DNA of 34,517 nt. Origin: Podila epigama. Its lineage: Eukaryota > Mortierellomycota > Mortierellomycetes > Mortierellales > Mortierellaceae. This document shows, in pieces, positions 11,541-21,052 of the stretch. The DNA is taken from positions 1 to 34,517 of the forward strand of contig JAAAVE010000041.1 of the NCBI GenBank assembly GCA_015679605.1, given 5' to 3'. Every line of letters starts with the position of its first letter. Positions within the stretch are counted from its first letter, which is position 1. The position numbers and the translations under genes were made by a program. A model generated the notes under the pieces. The model was given only the letters and a program-made list of their open reading frames with translations, made no database searches and was not told the origin of the DNA.

Positions 11541-11663
11541 GGAAAAAAACGAAAAAATGACAAAAAAAAAAAATACTTGCACATTATTGGTTGCAGTGGG
11601 TATAGACAACTTTTATTACATGTTTTTTTATATAAGTGGTTATAAAGATATAAAATAAAAAAC
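11541..11663. other. Convergent 3' spacer with two opposing poly(A) signals
   Basis: Only 123 bp separate the stop codons of the HAD gene (+) and the ammonium transporter (-). AATAAA occurs on the minus strand at 11612-11617, 47 nt past the transporter stop, and on the plus strand at 11654-11659, 4 nt before the transporter stop. Cleavage of the HAD mRNA after that signal would fall within antisense transporter coding sequence. Confidence 0.5.
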
Positions 11664-13130
11664 TTAGACGGTTTGCTTGGTCTCCTGGGCAAGACTCTCG
11701 ACACTCTGGGTACCAGAGTTGGCCTCACCAACCTCGACGTTGGCGTCGACGGTCTTATGGAAGTGTTCGTAGGCTACCTCACCGAGCTCGGCCAAGTCAA
11801 GACCCTTGTGCTCCTGAGCAGCGTTGGCACGGAGAGCGAGGCCGGGGATCTTGTTCATGATAACCAAAATCAAGTAGGTCACGACAAAGGACCAGCCCAT
11901 GCCGGCTGCAGAGTCTGCAAGCTGATAGGCGACCTGAATCCAGTTTCCGTCCAACCAGCCGCCGTCAATTACAGTAGAGCCGTCAAGGGCGGCCATGGAG
12001 GCCTGAGCAAAGACACCGGTAAGAATGTTGCCGACAATGCCACCGACACCGTGGAGGGCAAAGACATCAAAGGCATCGTCGTACTTGAGATAGTGCTTGA
12101 GACGGATAGCCAAGTTGCAGAAGATGGCACCCAAGAATCCGATGGCGACCGAGGAGGCTGGTGAGACATAACCGGCACCGGGGGTGATGGCAACCAATCC
12201 AGCAACAGCTCCAGAGCAGAATCCAAGGACAGAGAGCTTGCGGTCGTGGCGGTAGTCGAGCAAGACCCAGGTCATTCCACCGATGGAAGCAGCCAAGTTA
12301 GTGACAACACAGGCCATGGCGGCACGGACGTTGGCAGAGAGAGCAGAGCCACCGTTGAAGCCAAACCAACCGAACCAGAGGAAGACAGTGCCAATGACGA
12401 CGTTGCTCATGCTGTGGGGGCGGAAATCCTTTTGGTCACCGGCACGTCGACCGAGGACGATGGCGTAGGCCAGAGCAGCGGCACCGGAGCTAATGTGAAC
12501 GGGCGTGCCGCCAGCAAAGTCAAGTCCACCCATGACAAGACTCCAACCGTTACCACCCCAAGTCCAGCATGCGATAAAGTCGTAGACAAAAGTGGTCCAG
12601 AGGAAGATGAAGACCAGAGTAGGCAAGATACGGCCGCGCTCAGCTGCGGCACCAATGGCAAGGGCGGGGGTCAGACCTGCAAACATGCCCTGGAAGACCA
12701 TGAAGACGACATCAGGGAGCTTGGTGCTTCCAGCAGATGGCTCACCAAGAACACCGCGAAGGAAGGCGTTGTCAAAGTTGCCAATGAACTTGCCACCTGT
12801 CTTACTGAATGCTAAAGAATATCCAAACAAAAACCACTATTTTTTTTTCAAAGAAAAAGACGGAGTGTGAGTCGAGTTTTTTTCTTCTTACTGTGTTCCA
12901 TGATTTCGGTAAGGTAGTATTTTAGAATGATTGGGTACCTGCAAGGTAACGACTGCAATAGAACAGCAAGAGAGCATAATCAGGGAGAGGGCGTTCTTGC
13001 TACGGGCCATTCCAGAGTAAAAGTAGCCGATGCCAGGGATCATGAGCCAGACCAAGGCGGTGGAGGTGAGGGTCCAGGCAATGTCACCAGCATCGTAAAG
13101 AGGGCTTGGAGCTTCTTCGGTGGCGTTCAT
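11664..13130 (-). CDS. Ammonium transporter, Amt/Mep/Rh family
   Basis: Two exons, 12939-13130 and 11664-12836, give 454 aa, a normal length for the family. The 102-nt intron is placed so that TLQ joins WFLFGYSLAFS, a conserved Amt segment; the ATTCTTTAG further in would delete it. Pore determinants are present: D170 (GGLDFAGGTPVH), the twin histidines H178 and H326 (VFALHGVGG), and the conserved aromatic-rich WTWGGNGW and FGWFGFNGGSAL blocks. Having His at the first twin position matches the Mep2 branch, whose yeast member also senses ammonium; Mep1/3 have Glu there. A sensor role here is only an inference. The cytosolic tail keeps the allosteric pattern IPGLALR...GLDLAELGEVAYE. The N-terminus (MNATEEAPSPLYD) is short with an extracellular N-glycosylation sequon and no cleavable signal evident. 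The protein imports NH4+/NH3 across the plasma membrane. The start at 13130 has A at -3. Confidence 0.95.
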
Positions 13131-13335
13131 GTTGAATATCCTGAGCTTGTCCAAAGAGTTACTACAAGGATGAGGTCTGTGGTGGAGATGAGGGTGGTGG
13201 TTGGGGAGAGAAAAGGAGAGGATGTGACGAGAGTAGAAAGAACAAGTCTAGAATGGATCTCGTTGAATGTTGTTTGTTGTCGTTGTTGTTGCTGAGAAAT
13301 TAAGAAAAATGGGAAAAGGGGAAGAAAGGGTCAAG

Positions 13336-13343
13336 TATTTATA
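13336..13343 (-). promoter_or_regulatory. TATA box candidate (TATAAATA) of the ammonium transporter
   Basis: The minus strand reads TATAAATA about 205 nt upstream of the transporter start codon. The match to the TATA consensus is exact and the distance allows a 5' leader of roughly 100-170 nt. Confidence 0.5.
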
Positions 13344-13749
13344 TGAAAGAAAATGTGTTTTTTTCTTTTGAAGGAGAAAATAAAAAACAGATCAAAGGGA
13401 AAGGGAAGAGACGGATCGGTGGTATCTTTGTTTTCTTGCTTGCTTGCAGGGGTAAAAGAGATGCCAGGGTTGGGTGGTATATGCTTTGTGTTCTTTTTGT
13501 TGTTTTGATTACCTCGTTCGGTGATGACGGCACACACACACACACACTTTGCTCACTCACTCACTCTCAAAGCAATGAGAATGCTCAGCAAAAAGAACCA
13601 AGATCAAACAAAATCGTAAAGTCCAAAGTGCCAAGGTACGGTACACCCAATCCAATCCAAACAAAACAAAAAACAAAACAAACAAACGAATGAACGAAGG
13701 AAACACTAGGAACGGAAAAAGAGGGAGAAAGATACGTAAAGTGCTCAGT

Positions 13750-13776
13750 GTCTGCGTGTCTGCGTGTCTGCGTGTC
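13750..13776. repeat. 8-bp tandem repeat, GTCTGCGT x3.4
   Basis: Three perfect direct copies of GTCTGCGT are followed by a partial copy GTC. The repeat is noncoding and lies in the ammonium transporter/orphan spacer. Confidence 0.9.
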
Positions 13777-13912
13777 CGCTGACAACACTTTAACTTTTAC
13801 ACACTCGCACCTCACACATTGGCACCGAGAAAAAGAGTCCGTGTGTAACACCAGTTTAAGCTCTTTGTTGGATTGCTTGCAGACTGCATGTCGTGTGAGC
13901 TTGTTTTGTGTT

Positions 13913-13936
13913 GTTGATGTGTTGATGTGTTGATGT
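13913..13936. repeat. 8-bp tandem repeat, GTTGATGT x3
   Basis: Three perfect direct copies of GTTGATGT. It is the second 8-bp-period repeat in this spacer, with a unit unrelated to the first. Confidence 0.9.
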
Positions 13937-14495
13937 TTTGTCCGTTTCTAAGATAGGAAACCAAGATTGTCCGGGGAAAAAGCTTCTTTCGGAGGAGTAG
14001 GGGGTCTGGTCTCTTTCACTCTCGCACTCACTCTCCCTCGCACTCGGAATATTATTTTTGTTATGCTCTCACTTAAGAGACACATGGCAAGGACAGAAGG
14101 TTGGTAGGTCACCGATGCGTTTGCCATCTTTGGTCAGGCATGTCCTTCTCGCTTGAGTGTATGTAATTGTCGATGTGTTGTGTAAGACACAACATAGACC
14201 GGCTAATAAGTCCTCGTATCATCATTTTGTCGAGTCACCTACTTTTTTTTTTTGTTATTATTATTGTTGTGTTCCCTTTTCATCCTCCTCGTCCAACCAT
14301 ACAAACAATGCAACAACATCACTTGATGCACAGCATTTTTATAGCTTTGGTCTTCAAGCTTCTAAATTTTCATTTTGGCCATCAAGGTGAACGGCACTTA
14401 CTTCACTTTGCTTCTTATACAAGCATCAACGTCATGCACGTCCATAAGGGTATCCTGTCAAGTAATTACTGACAAAAAGTCATAGTCCACTAGAA

Positions 14496-14529
14496 CCATG
14501 CATCCCGACAATAAACTGATTATGCATGG
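14496..14529. repeat. Inverted repeat CCATGCAT / ATGCATGG
   Basis: Perfect 8-bp arms at 14496-14503 and 14522-14529 flank an 18-bp spacer. Each arm contains the self-complementary ATGCAT. It could be a paired binding site or a small hairpin; no known function is assigned. Confidence 0.6.
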
Positions 14530-14616
14530 ATACCTTGTTGCTGAATGAAGAAGAAGAAGTATGCAGCATCATCTCTCTGGTATTTTTTTGAGCCAGAATA
14601 GGAGAGATGCCCGGGC

Positions 14617-14661
14617 GTTCACATCTCTCTGAATGTGAACCACAAGACCAAAGTGGTTCAC
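14617..14661. repeat. Overlapping palindromes built from GTTCAC/GTGAAC half-sites
   Basis: GTTCACAT (14617-14624) pairs with ATGTGAAC (14633-14640). The overlapping GTGAACCAC (14635-14643) pairs with GTGGTTCAC (14653-14661). The central half-site can therefore pair with either side, giving two mutually exclusive hairpins or three alternately oriented binding half-sites. It lies about 0.8 kb upstream of the orphan gene. Confidence 0.65.
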
Positions 14662-15172
14662 TTGCATTGAGGCATTGAGGCAGTATTATCTATTCATGTG
14701 CGTCGAAACAGGAGGGAGGACAAGGGGGGAGAGGTGTGGCGAAGAGATTTTTTGCAGGAGGAAGACAATAGTGTCTGCTTATCATGGCAACAACACACTC
14801 TTTTTTTTTTTTTTTTCGTGCCACCCCCACCTGGAGAATGGCCATCAAAAAAATTTAAAGGGGAGTTCTGCAGAGGACAGATAAACACGGGTTTCTATCT
14901 CGAAAGCTTATCTTCACGTGCACACAAAACAAGTACGGCAAGATAGAGAACAGGGACGACAGACATGTGGCAAGCACCAAAAAAAAAATTGTAGGTCGCA
15001 CAGACTCACTACCGAATCAAAATAAGCCTTTCTCCTCTGTCCGCAAAAACATGTATCCGCGTGTTTGTGGCCACGTCTTGGTGAACTTCCCCCAGACAAG
15101 AATGCAGCATGGCACGTAGTACGACTTTTGCTTGCTAGATTAATGCGCGCGCCTCATAGCCAACCATGCTCC

Positions 15173-15200
15173 ACACCCCCACACCCCCACACCCCCACAC
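15173..15200. repeat. 8-bp tandem repeat, ACACCCCC x3.5
   Basis: Three perfect copies of ACACCCCC are followed by ACAC, about 240 bp upstream of the orphan gene. The C-rich strand implies GGGGG runs on the other strand, which could form G-quadruplex-like structure. Confidence 0.85.
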
Positions 15201-15437
15201 TCCACATACCAGACGTGCCACACATGCCACACACATTTGCGTTGCAAGTTGTCATTATTTCCCCCACAACATAAACGTCAAATTATCAAAAAAAAAACAA
15301 ATGTGGCTTGTTACATAGATCACCGCGTCACTCATCCGCACCAAAAGCCTAGAGAAATGTCATCCTTTTTTTGCCCTTCCCATCAATTGCTTTTTTTTCC
15401 CCCTTGCTTTTCATGAACATATCTGAACATTCGTACA

Positions 15438-17355
15438 ATGTCTGCTGCTGCCTTCTTTATTCACCTCAATAATAACATTGCACCCCAATGCGACGATGAA
15501 CCACTCACATCAGGCCTATTGGCCAGGAACAATAAACCTACTTCGCTTCTTGACGATGAAGTTCCATGGCTTGAAAGCTGGCTTCCACTGCTCAGTCTAC
15601 AGGCCAGCGCAGGAAATACCTGCGACAAGCGCGATACTCAGGGAACAGGTAGAGTTCAACTGCACTAATGATATTTTTATTCGCTCTGTTCCAAAAAAAA
15701 AAAAAAAAATCTTCGCGTAATTCCATCTCATCCTTCTTTTTGCAGTAGGCCCACCTACACGCGTTCAAAAGCCTCCACGCGCGGTCGTTCAACTGAAGTC
15801 TTCCAACAGAAGCTCTGACTTGCAACTCTTTAAAAGCCAAAGCACAAAGGAAACGGCCCCTCATGGTCAAAATAACATCGTCAAAGCGAACAAAATCAAT
15901 ATCGAGAACAAAGGCATCATCATACAAAGAGATAAATCAGCTGCTGATGATGCTGAAAAGTGGCCGAAGACCTGGAATCTACAGACGGCGAATACACCAC
16001 CCCTCTTGCCCTTACTTTCCGGGTGGCCAGATTTAAATACTCCAGTTTTCAAAAAGTCAACTCCAGCAACACTGTCCTCGCCAAGTGAGCCCAAACCAGA
16101 GGATCATACCGCGTCCCCTGCGCCCTTTGAAGTAGTGGATAACAAAAGCAGACAGAATTTCGAAATCAAAGAGGCCACACCAACAAAGTATAAAATCACA
16201 GCTGGAAATGTCGACAGACTAGGTGCAACCCACCATAACATCACGGCCATCAATGATGTTAATGCTAGTACCAACAACAGGGAAAATGAGCAACGTGCGA
16301 CGGTGTTGGCCAGAACACGTATCATCAACTCAATATACAAACTTCAGCTCATGGAGAAAGTCCTGCTCCGCTCCAAAGTTATAGGCATGCTAGCCAAGTC
16401 TCGCGCGCACGAGACCAACCTTGCCACTACCACGACCGCGTCGTCGTCCGCCTTCATTAACAGGTTTTGTATCCTCCAAATCGTGAGCATCGTCGAACCA
16501 AGGACAGTATTCAAAGTTGATTTACTCAACCTTGAACAGGTCCAGGAAAGATGGCCGGAAGACGATGCGATCGAGGAACTTTTGGCAAGATTACATGTAC
16601 TCTTGGATCGGTTGCTGAAGGACCCTAGCATCGTTAAAGTTTGTACGTGAATGCAAGTCATGGCGCAGTGGCACAAAGTCGGAAAATGTGCTTATTTTGC
16701 TCAACGCACTTTTTATTTTCATTTTTAATGCCATAGCTTACAACTGGTCCTACTTCAAGAATACAGACAGCAAGTTCTTGACAAACCTCTTTGCGCAAAT
16801 CTGGCGCTTCAACAACATATTTGCACTATGCCATATCGGCATCCAACTCAAACAAGACACCAATAGTTCAATGCATAAAAACAACAGGCCCATACTGCAT
16901 ACCCAAGTCACAATGGAGGATGAGGATGAAAAGCTGGCGAAGCTATGGAGGGCTCCCACTGGAGTCAGAGTTCAACCAACTGCCGCTGTTTTGCCACAGC
17001 AACAACCAAAGAAACACGTTGTATTAGCATGGACTTATCGCCAACATGTTTCGCACATGCGTTACAAACACCACTCTGTCGATCAGCTTCTGATGCATCT
17101 CACTGGAAAAAAAAGTGAGCGCGTGCTTTGGGAGAAGGATATAAATAGTCTGGGCCAGTCGCGTTCATTCCAAATGAAGTGCCAGTATGCAGGTAAAAAC
17201 AATTGTATTCTTGATTGTTTGGTGACACAAATGCACTTTTTTCTTTCTAACTTCTTTCTCACTACAATCATTCAACCTCAACAGATGAGAAGGCGCTCAA
17301 GCTGCTTGAGGTCTACTCCAATTTGAAGCAAACACGTGAAGTTCATTTTTGGTAA
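15438..17355 (+). CDS. Uncharacterised protein, four-exon orphan gene
   Basis: Exons 15438-15648, 15746-16642, 16737-17192 and 17285-17355 join in frame to 544 aa, ending REVHFW. The start has A at -3 (TACAATG). I do not recognise a family. Residues of about 70-210 are Pro/Ser/Thr/Asn-rich and look disordered. A more ordered, helix-rich part follows, with segments such as RIINSIYKLQLMEKVLLRSK, ALCHIGIQLKQ and VQERWPEDDAIEELLARLHV, the last followed by a Leu-rich helix. Exon 3 holds aromatic/His-rich stretches (YNWSYFKN, LAWTYRQHVSHMRYKHH). No signal peptide, membrane segment or catalytic motif is evident. Four exons with matching phases and consistent GT-AG sites argue for a real gene. The junction after exon 2 has alternative donors nearby (GTTTGT at 16639, GTACGT at 16643); I used GTACGT because it keeps frame. 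It is divergent from the ammonium transporter and convergent with DUS3. Confidence 0.62.
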
Positions 17356-17573
17356 CCAAAAATAGCAAGTCAAAATGCATAAAGCTTTTTTGATAGAAAA
17401 GAAGCAACAACTTGAAATGTAAACTCACAAATTCATTTTTTTTTTTGAAAACGAAAAAAAAGAAAAATAATAAAAGAGAAACAAATGGCAATGTATATGC
17501 AGTATGAATATATTGAATGAACAAAATGAGAATACATGAAAAAAGAAGAAAGAGAAAAAAAATGGCAAACTGC
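17356..17573. other. Convergent 3' spacer between the orphan gene and DUS3
   Basis: 218 bp of A-rich sequence. A plus-strand AATAAA at 17469-17474, 114 nt past the orphan stop codon, is a reasonable poly(A) signal. No gene is present. Confidence 0.45.
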
Positions 17574-20298
17574 TTAACCCTCGACCGTAAAAGAGTTGGC
17601 CTTGTGCTTGGGGTCAAAACGGAAGGATTCAGGGGCTGGTCCAAGAATCATCTCACTGAGTTTGATCCAGTCAGCAACGTCAGGTGAGGCCATCAAGGTC
17701 TCGAGGTCATTACGACCCCTATAGGCTGGAGGACGATCGTTCATCCTTTGAGGAAGGACCTCAAGTAGTCCAACAGGAACATAGCGATACAAGAAACCTA
17801 TCAATCGACGAAAGGGTTCAGTGAGAAAAAGAAGTACATTGTGGACTGGGCTCAATATGCTCTACCGAATAACGTATCAAACACAAAACACTTACTCTGC
17901 CATTCAAGCAAGAATCGTCGCGTCTGGTTAACACCCTGAGTATCCGAGCCCCAATGTTCGAGTCCATAATCACAGAATTTCTTCATAACATCAAATCGCT
18001 CGCCAGAAGAAATATCCCAGTCGCGATTAGACTTGATCTCCTCGAAAATCCATGGCTTCATAAGAGCACCTCGGCCAATCATGCAGCCGTCAACCTTGTG
18101 CTCGTTGATATGACGGTAGTAGTCTGAAGGACCAAGGATATCTCCGTTACCAAACAGGGGCATATAGTTGTCTGAGCCAGGAGTACCACGGTCTACACTT
18201 GCACATTGGCTGACATAATCCCAGTCAGCCAGCTTTGAGTAGCGCTGCTGCCGAGAACGTCCATGAAGGGTACCAAGGGCCGCTCCATAGTCGTAGAATT
18301 TTGACGTCATATTGACACCGATGGGCTTCTTGTCGTAAATCGCCATGCGGAACTTGACTGTCACCGGGACATCGAGGACCGACTTCATACCCTTGATCAT
18401 CCGTTTCACCTTTCCTTGCGCCTGCAACAGTCCACTGCCAGCACCCTGGAATAATACAAAAAGATGTCAGAACAAGACCTTGAAGAATATACAGTGGTAT
18501 ACAAGACTGTCTTTCATACGGTTAAAAAAATACGTACTGCGTTGAACACCAAGTCAATAGGGCAGCCCATGTTGAGATCCACAAAGTCGACCGTCGCCAT
18601 TTGGTTGATTAGATCACAGGCACGAACAACGGTATCGATCCTGTTTCCAGTCAGTTGGACACCAAAGATATCCTCACTCTTGTGGCGTTTAAGAAGAGCC
18701 AGCTCAGCTTTTTGTCCTTGAACCAGGTTAGCTGCCATCGCCATCTCACCACAAGTAATGTCCACTCCGTATTCTTTGCAAATTCGGCGGAATGGCAAGT
18801 TTCCGACAGTAGTCAATGGTGCAAGGTATGTCTTGCCTCTAAAGTCAATCTATCCATGTCCACATTCAAAAGAAGTATCTCGTTAGGGGCGATGAGAACA
18901 CGCGTAATCAGAGTGATTCGCCTTTCCAAGAATAAAAATAAGAAAAACTTTCTGTGTTTGATTGACCAGCGTTGTACCTTTTTCTTTTCACATTGACGCA
19001 GCGGGACGTCAGGGGTGTCCTCCTGAGTGACCTCCTCCATAGGTGTAGCCCTGGCCGCCTTGATTTCTCTAGAGTCCATCTCTGAGGATTCTTCCATATC
19101 TTTGCTTCCTGTCTTATCCTCTGTAGGGGTTGAAGATGTATCCATGTCTGAAGATTTCTCTGCATCTGTGCCGTTTGACTTTTCCTCTGTAGGGGTTGAA
19201 GAAATAGCTGTCTCTGAGGGGTTCTCTGTACCTTTGCTGCCTGCCTTTTGGTTTGTAGAGTTGGAAGTTTCGGCCAGCTCTTCGGTCATCTGTTTAATAT
19301 ATGCCTCGGATCTTTTGAACTCAAACTACACGCAATGAACATATGTAATATGATGTCATGTTAGATTTTCGTAGCAGGATTGGGATACTTGCGCTTGCGG
19401 ACAATGAGGACATGTGAACATCACCTTGAAGCCACGAAGAGCCAGAGTAAGATCATGCGTCATGGCGTTCAGTATCTGTGGTTCCGCCTTTGCAATCTTT
19501 TCCTCATCCTTGATCAAGTTTCCTTTATCATCCAAGTGAGCATGCAAGAATCGGCACTTGAATCCATAAGGGCATTCTCCAAAGAGTTCAAAGTTGACGC
19601 ACTTTTCACCCAGATCCTTCTCCTTGGCAGCCAGGTATTTAGCAATATCATGATTAAACTTGCATCTAGTACCAATGTAACAAAGGCGACTTCATCAGCA
19701 CGAGAAGCATAGAGGGGGCACGAACGCAAAACTCTCATACTGGACTTTGCTCTTACGTGTCACCGCGGTCACACTCCTTTCCGCAGGCAATCTTGAAGCA
19801 GATGTCAACCTCATCACCAATACGGCGAGTCACAACTCTGTCCTGATTTTGGCCACTTCGTTTTTTCCTCTTATTAATGACATTCTGTGAAAGGTGGGTG
19901 AAAGGATAAAGGATTGTTTTGTTCAAAGAGATCAGACAACCATTAAAAAGCCAAACTGTCGTAAATGTCCGAAACTTTGTTCAATAAAGTTGTTTCCCCT
20001 CGGCACTTACATCCTTGCGGTTTCTCTTGTTATTCTGGTTTTTATCATCGTTCTTGCTTGCTTGCTCAACACGTCCTTGATCACCTTGCGATTCAATCGC
20101 TTCGCTCAAATGAGAAATAGACTCTGGCTTGGGCGCTGTAACCTTTGGCAGCAAGTATTCTGTTTTGATTGGCGAAACATGTCTGTTGGGATCTGAAGAC
20201 TGCGTTGCAGGTTTTATAGTGGCAGATGACTGTGCAGTGGTCTGTGCTCCTGGCACTGATGCAGGGGGGGTTTCCAATGTTGTGTTTTCTGACGACAT
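17574..20298 (-). CDS. DUS3: tRNA-dihydrouridine(47) synthase (NAD(P)+)
   Basis: Seven exons: 20011-20298, 19757-19884, 19425-19665, 18978-19325, 18538-18849, 17896-18445 and 17574-17797, giving about 696 aa. Exon 3 could instead end at 19389 (+12 aa); I preferred 19425 because LRGFK then runs into [11 protein letters not shown] as in homologues and the intron is 99 nt. Two CX8CX5CX3H zinc fingers are intact: C125-C134-C140-H144 and C161-C170-C176-H180. The FMN/TIM-barrel domain opens [27 protein letters not shown] and has the catalytic Cys (about C431) in NMGCPID, then [26 protein letters not shown] and [12 protein letters not shown]. The C-terminal helical domain ends with [14 protein letters not shown]. 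The enzyme reduces U47 in the tRNA variable loop; human and yeast homologues also modify some mRNAs. Residues between the fingers and the barrel contain a 22-residue tandem repeat. The start at 20298 has A at -3. Confidence 0.94.
19068..19265 (-). repeat. In-frame 66-bp minisatellite (three copies) inside DUS3
   Basis: Three adjacent 66-nt units (19200-19265, 19134-19199, 19068-19133) encode 22-residue repeats. Copies 2 and 3 begin [10 protein letters not shown] and [10 protein letters not shown]; copy 1 ([10 protein letters not shown]) is more diverged. Shared DNA includes CCTCTGTAGGGGTTGAAGA on the plus strand, spaced exactly 66 bp. The encoded segment is acidic, Ser/Thr-rich and probably disordered, and links the zinc fingers to the catalytic barrel. 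Confidence 0.8.
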
Positions 20299-20389
20299 GC
20301 TTTTGGGAGATCTGGCATCATTCAAAAAAAAAAAAAAAAAAATCCCTTTCTGATCGGAGACAAATACCCTTAAGCTCGTATAACATGAG

Positions 20390-20624
20390 TTTTTGGCACA
20401 AAGCAAAATAGGCCTCTTATGGAAGGTTGTTACGAAGCGCGAATGAAAGGTGTCATGAGAGGAAATAAGAGATTTCATTTTGAGGCAATTCAGACTGTTG
20501 AGAACATGCCAGCCCTTAAAATACTTCCGTTTATGGGCAAATTTACCCTTAACAACCTTCCATTTGCGGAATAAACCCCGTAACAACCTTCCATAAGAGG
20601 TCTATTTTTGCTTTGTGCCAAAAA
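20390..20624. repeat. Long near-perfect inverted repeat, possible MITE or hairpin, upstream of DUS3
   Basis: The left arm, 20390-20434, starts TTTTTGGCACAAAGC. The right arm, 20579-20624, is its reverse complement apart from one substitution and one extra A, so about 45 bp pair across a 144-bp centre. A third partial copy of the inner arm sequence (TAACAACCTTCCAT) lies at 20550-20563 in the same orientation as the right arm. The outer ends of the element (TTTTTGGCAC / GTGCCAAAAA) look like terminal inverted repeats, but I see no convincing target-site duplication and no coding capacity. It lies about 90-330 nt upstream of the DUS3 start, in its promoter or 5' leader. Confidence 0.75.
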
Positions 20625-21052
20625 GTCAACATTTTTTACCAGACCCTCGTTGAAGTAGAGAAGAAAATTTTCGGATCACGGGATGAGGGTAGATTGACAC
20701 CAAGTTTACAGAACAAGTGGAGTGCTGTAGAGTAAACATGGACCAACTTGATACTTTTTACAACAGAAAAAACAATTTCCGTTTCAAAAAGCATAAAAGG
20801 ATGTCAAAGATGGCACCAAGCTAAAGGATGGAGGTGAGACGTTTTGTCCAACCCATAGCTTGTTCGAGTTTAATTTGCCAGTTATTTGACATACTAATTC
20901 AATGACGATCGTTGTCTGCCATATAGTGTGGACAAGACCATGATTTCTGCGATATATATCAAGCATTCGCTCTGTCCGATTAGAATTACTTGGAGCGTTT
21001 ATTTTGTTTAAAAGTTGAAAAGGGGAGGATCATGTTTGTCAAGAACCAACGC
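20625..21052. other. Spacer between DUS3 promoter and CSF1 3' end
   Basis: No gene or structured element was found here apart from the CSF1 poly(A) signal. The sequence has mixed composition and contains only short, uninformative open frames. Confidence 0.5.
20998..21003 (-). terminator. Candidate polyadenylation signal (AATAAA) of CSF1
   Basis: An exact AATAAA on the minus strand begins 50 nt past the CSF1 stop codon, a normal distance for a fungal 3' UTR. Confidence 0.45.

Larger units (their letters stand above)
13131..15437. other. 2.3-kb gene-free divergent intergenic region
   Basis: This is the longest stretch without a supported gene. It lies between the start codons of the ammonium transporter (-) and the orphan gene (+). 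The open frames here are short, low-complexity and lack any recognisable protein family. Contents noted separately: a TATA box, three 8-bp tandem repeats and two palindromic clusters. There is also a CA run at about 13531-13547, an ACTC run at about 13550-13566, and CT-rich sequence around 14000-14045. One AGATAG (13951-13956) fits the HGATAR consensus of fungal nitrogen-regulatory GATA factors, which would make sense for an ammonium transporter, but a single site is weak evidence. Confidence 0.6.

Noticed and set aside
11673-12815. Two long plus-strand open frames (163 and 189 codons) across the ammonium transporter
   Set aside because: They are exact antisense shadows of a highly conserved transporter exon, with composition explained by its codon bias.
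12812-12818. Alternative AG acceptor for the ammonium transporter intron within the TATTCTTTAG stretch
   Set aside because: Using it would delete WFLFGYSL, which is conserved in Amt proteins. The acceptor at 12837-12838 restores it in frame.
13343-13933. Short open frames on both strands in the ammonium transporter upstream region
   Set aside because: They are built from CA, GTT and poly-A runs, none resembles a protein family, and the TATA box and 5' leader of the transporter occupy the same area.
15688-15710. Poly-A tract as a possible retrotransposed gene end
   Set aside because: It lies inside intron 1 of the orphan gene. Similar A or T runs occur throughout the window's introns and spacers and no target-site duplication was seen.
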